Assembly (NCBI GenBank): GCA_030634675.1
Contig: DAOWAH010000082.1
Location: 1-7,051 of the forward strand
DNA from: Fidelibacterota bacterium
GTDB taxonomy: Bacteria; Marinisomatota; Marinisomatia; Marinisomatales; TCS56
Direction: 5' to 3'
DNA length: 7,051 nt
Shown here: in pieces, positions 1 to 5,265 of the stretch
Layout: the number at the start of each line of letters is the position of its first letter
How positions within the stretch are numbered: the stretch's first letter is position 1
Notes under the pieces: model-generated
Databases searched by the model: none
Told to the model about the DNA's origin: nothing
Seen by the model: the letters and a program-made list of their open reading frames with translations, nothing else
Program-made: the position numbers and the translations under genes

Positions 1-24
1 ACACGGATCATCCGAATCACCGAT

Positions 25-28
25 GAGG
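25..28 (+). promoter_or_regulatory. Shine-Dalgarno (GAGG) for the TPR/BamE-like gene
   Basis: GAGG lies 5 nt before a GTG at position 34, which is good ribosome-binding spacing and supports that GTG as the start. The reading frame is also open without a stop to the left edge (about 11 more codons), so a start further upstream, outside the window, cannot be excluded. A TGA at 35-37 in frame 2 would give a GTGA overlap with the end of an upstream gene, a common sign of translational coupling. Frame 3 also closes, with a TGA at 24-26, so the frame of that upstream gene cannot be settled here. Confidence 0.5.
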
Positions 29-33
29 CGGAT

Positions 34-1071
34 GTGACACAGATTAGTGGATTTGCGCTTCCATGTTTTTGTTTTTTTTTAACTTTATCGGCTTTTTACG
101 GTGGTAAACTCAGTACCGGCGATCTTGGAAAACAATTTTATTACCGGCGCGATTTTATAACCGCCCAGGAAAAATTTACTGCTTTTCTGGTAGAATCTCC
201 TCAGCATGCTAATCGTCACCGGGCTCAAAAACTGATCGTGCAGTGCAATAAATATATCCCCCTTCAATTATATCGCGAAGGCCGCCGTTTTGAACAGGAC
301 GGGTATTCACTTAAAGCGCTTGATCGCTACCGCCAGGCCGAGCTAAACGCCGATTCCAATCTTACACTGGTTATTCTGGCCGCCTACGAACGTCTGGCAG
401 AGTTGCCGCTTCAACAGGCGGAATCGCTATCAGACTTGTATAAAATGCAGCAGGCACTCGATCTGGTCAGCAGGGCTGCTTCCTATTCGAAGACAGCCAG
501 AAGGCAATTACCGACTTATGAAGCCCGCGCCGCTATTTTCCGGGGAAAGGCAGCCATGAAATACGGGTTTTTTTCCAAGGCACTGGAGCAATATGACCGA
601 GCTATGAATTTGGATCCCAGTCTGGGGGTGGAGCTGAACCAGTTACGCTATCAGGTTGCGGCAGCCCTGATCCGGGAGGCTAATGAGATTGAGGATTTGG
701 CTACCATCCGGTTGGCGATCCAGTCTCTGGAAAAAGCGGATGAATTAATGGGTGGTTTAGGCGAATCCAGTGCAGCGGTGCTTACAGAATTGAAAGCACG
801 TATGGCGACCTATGATGAAGGCCGGCTACAAAGGCACATTGACCGGCGCATGGCGGAGGCCAGGGAGAAACTGTACCGGGAGCAAAAAAATGTACTGGTG
901 GGCATGACCGTCCCCGATGTGCAGGAGTTGTTAGGTGAACCAGCCGATATTGTTTATAAAACCATGCCTGACGGTACTAACTATCAGTTGTGGATTTACC
1001 GGATCGATAAGTACCAGACTATTGAATTATCGTTTCAGGATTATATTCTGTTTAAAATTGAGCGCCCATGA
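34..1071 (+). CDS. TPR-repeat protein with C-terminal BamE/SmpA-like domain
   Basis: I do not recognise a named gene. The 345-residue product begins with a hydrophobic stretch (about residues 6-23, rich in F, C and L) that could be a signal peptide or membrane anchor; it lacks the usual Lys/Arg before it and has no proper lipobox. Helical repeat-like segments follow at about 32-66 and 76-110, and a clear TPR at about 166-199 with the pattern G-x-A, ALEQYDRAM and LDP. The last 60 residues (about 286-343) resemble the SmpA/OmlA (BamE) fold: G-M-T followed by a helix, LGEP, then W-x-Y and a final strand with a conserved F. In known systems BamE and the TPR protein BamD are separate outer-membrane beta-barrel assembly lipoproteins; a role of this protein in envelope assembly is inference only. 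It is transcribed towards the AI-2E gene and ends at the shared terminator. A run of nine T lies at 72-80, inside the hydrophobic segment. The reading frame is certain; the start is fairly likely. Confidence 0.85.
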   Translation: MTQISGFALPCFCFFLTLSAFYGGKLSTGDLGKQFYYRRDFITAQEKFTAFLVESPQHANRHRAQKLIVQCNKYIPLQLYREGRRFEQDGYSLKALDRYRQAELNADSNLTLVILAAYERLAELPLQQAESLSDLYKMQQALDLVSRAASYSKTARRQLPTYEARAAIFRGKAAMKYGFFSKALEQYDRAMNLDPSLGVELNQLRYQVAAALIREANEIEDLATIRLAIQSLEKADELMGGLGESSAAVLTELKARMATYDEGRLQRHIDRRMAEAREKLYREQKNVLVGMTVPDVQELLGEPADIVYKTMPDGTNYQLWIYRIDKYQTIELSFQDYILFKIERP

Positions 1072-1100
1072 GTCCTTCGGATAAATATAGATCGAAATAA

Positions 1101-1128
1101 AAAAGCCATCCGGCAGCGGATGGCTTTT
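1101..1128. terminator. Bidirectional intrinsic terminator between convergent genes
   Basis: A perfect 12-bp inverted repeat (arms 1101-1112 and 1117-1128, tetraloop GCAG) has a GC-rich core (GCCATCCG/CGGATGGC) and A/T ends. Read on the plus strand, the stem ends in TTTT and could stop the TPR/BamE-like gene that ends 30 nt earlier. Read on the minus strand, the hairpin runs into TTTTTTATTT, a stronger U-tract, and would stop the AI-2E transcript, whose gene ends 22 nt before it. The gap between the convergent genes is only 78 nt and holds nothing else that I can see. Confidence 0.92.
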
Positions 1129-1149
1129 GATTAAAATATAATAACCAAG

Positions 1150-2274
1150 CTACAATAAATGTGCGTTCCTCGAAACGAAGGCTATTTCCTGGCCGATTAC
1201 TTTGATGATCCCGGCTGCCGGGACTGCCAAAAGCATGCCTAATGGACCCAGCAGGGTACCACCAATCAGCAGGGCGATCATCACCATCAGGGGATGCAGT
1301 CCAACGCTTTCACCAATCAGTTTAGGCGTAACGATATTGTTATCGATTTGCTGAACGATGATGAACATCAGGATGATATCGAAAATATAAAATGGTGATG
1401 GTATCACGATTAATTTATGAGCAATCGCCGCTTCGTTGCCCAGGTTATTCATCACTGCAATCAGGATGGCCGGGACCATACCCACAAAAGGACCTACCAG
1501 GGGAATCAGATTAGCCAAACCGGCGATGATACCAATGAAAACCACCAGGGTCAGGTTGGCTCCAAAGGCATTCAGGATCAGCAGGCCGATAGTGGACATG
1601 ATCGCCACACTGGCCGCCGCCATGAATTGACCACGCAAATAATTTGATACCTGGCGCTCAATGTTGAAAGTCAACCGCAAACCAACTTCAAAATATTTAT
1701 TGGGAATGAAATGTACCATGGAGCGTTTGAAATTGTGATAATTCTGCATTACGATTACGGTAAAAATGAGCACCATTACACCAGTAAATGTAAATCCGGC
1801 CAGAGAACCGGCCAGGGAAATCAGATTCTGGAAATAGGCGGTAATATTACTGACAAAGCCGGTTAACCACTCGGTCAGGCCGTCGCCCTGGGGTAAGATA
1901 GCAGTTAAAAAAGTGGGCATTTTAGCAGACAAATTTGCCACCATTGATTTGACGCCCTCTTCGATATTATACTGGGAAACCTGTTCATAAACCGCTTTGG
2001 CCTGGCCAATAAATTGGGAAATAAAACTGCCAATGAACAGACCGATACCACCGGTGACAGCGAGAGTGATAATAAATACGCCCAAAACCCGTTTGCCAAG
2101 CTTGCGCTCCAGTAGATCGACAAAGGGGAGGAGAACGGTGGTAAACAGAAACGCAAAAACCAGCATGATCACAACTGAAGAGATATAGGGCCAGATGATA
2201 TAAAGTGCGCCCAGTAAGAGTAAACCGACAATCAGCCGGTAAAACTGAGACCAGGAATCAACTTGTTTAGCCAT
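1150..2274 (-). CDS. AI-2E family transporter (inner-membrane permease)
   Basis: The 374-residue polytopic membrane protein belongs to the AI-2E exporter/PurR-regulated permease family. Hydrophobic segments lie at about 13-30, 31-50, 63-88, 160-178, 214-236, 241-277, 296-310 and 325-360, the usual eight-helix layout. The less hydrophobic stretch at about 90-150 is the family's soluble loop. Family signatures visible include LIPLVGPFVG (about 256-265), a DNN-x-VTPKLIG motif (about 311-321) and the C-terminal VGLHP...GG...LGMLLAVP block (about 324-352). Members have been tied to autoinducer-2 export and to Na+/H+ antiport, so the substrate cannot be read from sequence. The ATG start overlaps the end of the upstream cyclic-nucleotide-binding gene by 8 nt, implying translational coupling and shared transcription from the promoter at 2812-2840. 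An AGG lies a few bases before the start as a modest ribosome-binding site. No domain is missing. Confidence 0.93.
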   Translation of the reverse strand: MAKQVDSWSQFYRLIVGLLLLGALYIIWPYISSVVIMLVFAFLFTTVLLPFVDLLERKLGKRVLGVFIITLAVTGGIGLFIGSFISQFIGQAKAVYEQVSQYNIEEGVKSMVANLSAKMPTFLTAILPQGDGLTEWLTGFVSNITAYFQNLISLAGSLAGFTFTGVMVLIFTVIVMQNYHNFKRSMVHFIPNKYFEVGLRLTFNIERQVSNYLRGQFMAAASVAIMSTIGLLILNAFGANLTLVVFIGIIAGLANLIPLVGPFVGMVPAILIAVMNNLGNEAAIAHKLIVIPSPFYIFDIILMFIIVQQIDNNIVTPKLIGESVGLHPLMVMIALLIGGTLLGPLGMLLAVPAAGIIKVIGQEIAFVSRNAHLL

Positions 2275-2785
2275 TGCCGGCCTGTTGTTTTTGAGCTTCG
2301 GTTAACAGATCGTTGGTTTTACGCAGGCGTTCCACGACGACTTTTGCCAGGTTGAGTAGAATCCGGTTACCGAGGTCCGGGTTGCGGTCCAACAAAGACA
2401 TGAGGTCGGGTCGGAAGAAACCCAGCAGGACGGTATGATCGATAGCGATGGCCGATGCCGAACGTGGTTCCGAGTCCAGTAGGGACATTTCGCCGAAAAA
2501 ATCCCCTTCACCGAGGACGGCAAACACATTGCGGACCCCCTGAGCATCGTTGGCAAAAATTTCTACTTTCCCGGATAGAATAATATACATTCCTTCACCG
2601 GGCGCCTTGCTTTTGAAGACATAATCTTGTGGTTTGTATGTACGCTGGTGGATCAGTTTTTCGATATCGCGAAATTCACGATTGGAAAAATCATGAAAGA
2701 TGGGGACTTGTTTAAGAGTCAGGACAGTGGCGCTTTCTTCTTTCTGCCAGCCTTTAAATATATTTTCCCAGAATGCGTTTTTCAA
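2267..2785 (-). CDS. Stand-alone cyclic nucleotide-binding (CRP/cNMP-fold) domain protein
   Basis: The 172-residue cytoplasmic protein consists of a single cNMP-binding beta-roll (about 22-145) with a leading helix and a charged C-terminal helix (about 140-166). The family pattern is visible: PIFHDFS near residue 28, a YIILSGKVEIF strand pair, and the phosphate-binding cassette FGEMSLLDSEPRSAS (97-111), with Glu99 and Arg108 matching the residues that hold the ribose and phosphate in CRP. No helix-turn-helix follows, so it is unlikely to be a DNA-binding regulator like CRP; a regulatory-subunit role is more plausible. The start is TTG, chosen because GGAGAG lies just upstream and no ATG or GTG fits better. 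It is the first gene of a two-gene operon and its stop overlaps the transporter start, so it may sense a nucleotide and modulate the transporter; this is inference. Whether it binds cAMP, cGMP or another ligand cannot be told. Confidence 0.92.
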   Translation of the reverse strand: MKNAFWENIFKGWQKEESATVLTLKQVPIFHDFSNREFRDIEKLIHQRTYKPQDYVFKSKAPGEGMYIILSGKVEIFANDAQGVRNVFAVLGEGDFFGEMSLLDSEPRSASAIAIDHTVLLGFFRPDLMSLLDRNPDLGNRILLNLAKVVVERLRKTNDLLTEAQKQQAGNG

Positions 2786-2789
2786 GGTT

Positions 2790-2795
2790 CTCTCC
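2790..2795 (-). promoter_or_regulatory. Shine-Dalgarno (GGAGAG) fixing a TTG start
   Basis: On the minus strand GGAGAG ends 4 nt before the TTG at 2785-2783 (6 nt counted from GGAG). This supports the rare TTG as the start of the cyclic-nucleotide-binding gene and shows that this genome uses anti-SD pairing at least at some genes. Confidence 0.75.
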
Positions 2796-2811
2796 GGTAA
2801 TAATTCACAGG

Positions 2812-2840
2812 AAAATAGACAGGGTTAGTACTGATGTCAA
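2812..2840 (-). promoter_or_regulatory. Sigma-70-type promoter of the cNMP/AI-2E operon
   Basis: On the minus strand a consensus -35 box TTGACA (2840-2835) is followed by exactly 17 nt and a TATTTT -10 box (2817-2812, 4 of 6 matches to TATAAT). Transcription would begin near 2805, leaving a short leader of about 20 nt that carries the GGAGAG ribosome-binding site. Position, spacing and orientation all fit the divergent operon. The box type is that of sigma-70/RpoD and not the TAnnTTTG -7 element of Bacteroidota. Confidence 0.7.
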
Positions 2841-2906
2841 TCTTAATTGTGCATAGCCTTGAAACCCGTTGCGGCCACATTGAAATGCGCCCTATTTTTG
2901 TCAGTC

Positions 2907-4109
2907 GTGAATAAATGTATTTTAATAGTTTTGACTCTGTGTTATGTCGCTGGCTTGGTTGGACAGCCTGATCAGGCCAATGTACAGGATTACCGGGAAG
3001 AGATCGAATATCAATCCCAAGCTGTTGAAGACCTGAAAAAAGAACTGGAAGTCACCAGAAGCCGGATCCAGGCCAAAATCCAAAAGGAAGAGTCTGCTGT
3101 AAAGCGGGTATCCAGCCTGGAGCAGGAGATTTCGATTGTTGATCGATTAGTGTCGGAATTAAGAAAAGAAGAGCAAAAGACGACCAGGGAAATTGGCCAG
3201 GTGGAGGCGAAGATCAGCGCTAACGAAAGTAAGCTGGACCAGTTGCGTGAGCGCTATGCCCGGCGGGTCGTGAATATTTATAAGCGGGGAACACTCTCCA
3301 CAATCGAAAGAATTCTTAGCTCTAATTCCTGGCGCCAAGCCATTTATCGTGCGAAATACCTGAAGATTATTTCTGATCATGACAGGCAATTATTCGCCGA
3401 ACTGGAAAAAATCATTGCCGAGATTGAGCGTCAAAAAGTTAACCTCAGGATGGCCTTGAGAAAAAGTAACCTGTTGAAATCCGACCGTGAAAGGCATATC
3501 GCTGATCTGCGTACTGTCCGCCGGAAAAAGGAGCAGGAGCTGGTAACAATCAGAAATAGCCGTGGTGAACTCGAAAAGCAGTATCTGGAGCAGGAAGCGG
3601 GCATAAAACAACTGGAAGAAATCCAGAAGCAATTACGTGAAGCGATTGAATCTATCGAAAGGGCAGAGCGCATCAAGCGTCAGCAGCAACAGCTTAAACT
3701 GGCTAATTTTGAGGCTCTTAAAGGAAAATTACCCTGGCCGGCCGCGGGCCGGGTCGTAACCAAATTCGGCAACCAGTGGAATGCTAAGCTTAAAACGCGC
3801 ACTGAAAATCCCGGCATCGATATCAAAGGTCAGCCGGGTTCCCCGATTCGATCGGTCAAGGATGGCGAAGTGACTACGATTACTTATATCCGCGGTTTTG
3901 GCACGACAATTATTATTGATCATGGTGGCGGGTATTACACCGTTTACAGCCACGTGAATAACATAAAAGCCAACGTAGATGATAAGATAAACGCCGGTGA
4001 TATTATTGCCTATATGAGTGATTCCGGATCCGTGAGCGGTGCCAAACTGCATTTTGAAATTTGGGGACAGGGGCAAAAACTTGATCCGGAGCTATGGCTG
4101 ACAAAATAA
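2907..4109 (+). CDS. envC: EnvC-like murein hydrolase activator (coiled coil + degenerate LytM/M23 domain)
   Basis: In the 400-residue form, a signal peptide (NK followed by a hydrophobic core, about 4-19) sends the protein to the periplasm. Two coiled-coil stretches (about 25-120 and 165-275) flank the EnvC-type hinge with VVNIYKRG and ILSSNSWRQA (about 121-144). A LytM/M23 domain fills about 285-400. EnvC proteins bind and switch on cell-wall amidases at the division site instead of cutting peptidoglycan themselves. This fits here: the HxxxD metal motif reads NPGID (His to Asn301, Asp305 kept), the YxH histidine is present (His349), and the HxH motif reads K-L-H (Lys380, His382), so two of five active-site histidine/aspartate positions are lost. 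No amidase gene is in the window. The start is uncertain: the frame is open back to a TTG at 2847 (420 residues), but GTG 2907 gives the cleanest signal peptide, and no candidate has a good ribosome-binding site. Its end overlaps holB by 16 nt. Confidence 0.88.
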   Translation: MNKCILIVLTLCYVAGLVGQPDQANVQDYREEIEYQSQAVEDLKKELEVTRSRIQAKIQKEESAVKRVSSLEQEISIVDRLVSELRKEEQKTTREIGQVEAKISANESKLDQLRERYARRVVNIYKRGTLSTIERILSSNSWRQAIYRAKYLKIISDHDRQLFAELEKIIAEIERQKVNLRMALRKSNLLKSDRERHIADLRTVRRKKEQELVTIRNSRGELEKQYLEQEAGIKQLEEIQKQLREAIESIERAERIKRQQQQLKLANFEALKGKLPWPAAGRVVTKFGNQWNAKLKTRTENPGIDIKGQPGSPIRSVKDGEVTTITYIRGFGTTIIIDHGGGYYTVYSHVNNIKANVDDKINAGDIIAYMSDSGSVSGAKLHFEIWGQGQKLDPELWLTK

Positions 4110-5224
4110 TTAACATCAATCCGGATGAAATTCAACCGGAAATCTGGATTCGACTGAACAGAATTTTCAATCAGGGGAAAGTGGGCAGTGCCTATCTGTT
4201 TGCCGGTCCGGAGGGCAGCGGGAAAGAAGCGCTGGCAATTGAATTTGCCAAGCTGATCAATTGTGAAGATGAAGTAAAAAAGCCCTGTAATGTCTGTCCA
4301 TCCTGCCAGCGAATAAATGTACTACAGCATGAAAATCTAACACTGGTGTTTCCATTACCCCGGGAAGGCGGCAGCGGTGAAGATGATCCTTTGAAAGGGC
4401 TCAGTAATAAAACAATTGCGGTGATCAACGATGCTATCCAACTTAAATCCCGTGATCCATTTTATAAAATCAGGATTCCCCGGGCAAATACAATCCCGAT
4501 CAGTGTTGTACGGGAATTACGCAAAAGCGCATACTTAAAAACTGCAGTGCGAGGTCGGAGGATTATTCTGATTTTTGACGCCCATCTCCTGGGAACGGGT
4601 GAAGCGGCTTCGGCGAATGCCCTGCTTAAAATTCTGGAAGAACCACCAACTGCAACAAGTTTTATCCTGGTCAGCGATCAGAAGGGTAGTCTACTGCCGA
4701 CGATACTATCACGTTGTCAGCAAATCGATTTTCCACCCTTGGCAGATAGTGTTATTGTGCGTTACATTACAAAAGGGAATGTAAAAATGATTGCCGGCCT
4801 GTCGCTTGGTAATATGCGCCTGGCCCGCAAACTGGCTGACTTGGAAACGGGAAATATAACAAAGCGGATTGAAGCCCTAGTGCGGTTGGTAATTAAGCAG
4901 GATGCTGATAACTGGCGGGAATTTGTGAACACTCATTCTCGCTTGGCTACGAACGAACCGGACGAATACCGCTTTAATTTTTATTTGCTGCAATTATGGT
5001 TTCGGGCCGCTTACCGCCAGCGGCTGAACCAGCCTGATCCATTGCATGAAAATGGCTTATTACCATTGATGGAGCAATTAAATCATTCCCAACCGGCTAT
5101 CGATTATCTGGGTCTTAATCAAGCGCTTGCAACAGCCACGGAGGCACTGGCACGTAATTATTATATTCCGCTAACTTTAGTTAATTTCTTGACCACCGTG
5201 CAGCACCGAATGTCAGGTAGCTGA
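4094..5224 (+). CDS. holB: DNA polymerase III delta' subunit (clamp loader)
   Basis: The 376-residue AAA+ protein is the delta' subunit of the clamp-loader complex, which opens and loads the beta sliding clamp at the replication fork. Visible marks are a P-loop-like GPEGSGKE (38-45), a four-cysteine zinc module (Cys57, 65, 68, 71), a Walker-B-like strand IILIFDAHLL (157-166), the NALLKILEEPP helix (175-185) and the SRC motif (206-208) that supplies the arginine finger to a neighbouring subunit. The P-loop has Glu in place of the usual Thr/Ser after Lys, consistent with delta' subunits being non-hydrolysing. Between the zinc module and Walker B is an extra block of roughly 35 residues (around FPLP, about 86-130) absent from E. 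coli delta', which at 334 residues is shorter. The ATG lies inside the end of envC, with GGAG only 2 nt before it, so translation probably depends on coupling to envC. It lies 41 nt before metG on the same strand. Confidence 0.94.
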   Translation: MADKIININPDEIQPEIWIRLNRIFNQGKVGSAYLFAGPEGSGKEALAIEFAKLINCEDEVKKPCNVCPSCQRINVLQHENLTLVFPLPREGGSGEDDPLKGLSNKTIAVINDAIQLKSRDPFYKIRIPRANTIPISVVRELRKSAYLKTAVRGRRIILIFDAHLLGTGEAASANALLKILEEPPTATSFILVSDQKGSLLPTILSRCQQIDFPPLADSVIVRYITKGNVKMIAGLSLGNMRLARKLADLETGNITKRIEALVRLVIKQDADNWREFVNTHSRLATNEPDEYRFNFYLLQLWFRAAYRQRLNQPDPLHENGLLPLMEQLNHSQPAIDYLGLNQALATATEALARNYYIPLTLVNFLTTVQHRMSGS

Positions 5225-5265
5225 TTTTTTCGCTGAGACCAAAATTAGACTTAAATGAGTAAATA

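Noticed and set aside
1..37. 3' end of an upstream gene
   Set aside because: All three plus frames are compatible with coding (frame 2 ends at 35-37, frame 3 at 24-26, frame 1 runs on), so no partial gene can be called with support.
1417..1647. Plus-strand frames inside the AI-2E gene
   Set aside because: They are low-complexity polar translations antisense to conserved transmembrane helices, with no start signals.
2816..2844. Second plus-strand promoter TAGACA-N17-AATCTT for envC
   Set aside because: The -10 box matches only 3 of 6 positions and the element overlaps the much better minus-strand promoter.
3729..4076. 115-codon minus-strand frame within the EnvC-like gene
   Set aside because: It is the antisense shadow of the LytM domain, whose family motifs are clear on the plus strand.
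5225..5265. Terminator or promoter between holB and metG
   Set aside because: The 41-nt gap has no hairpin followed by a T-tract and no convincing -35/-10 pair; read-through from holB is simpler.
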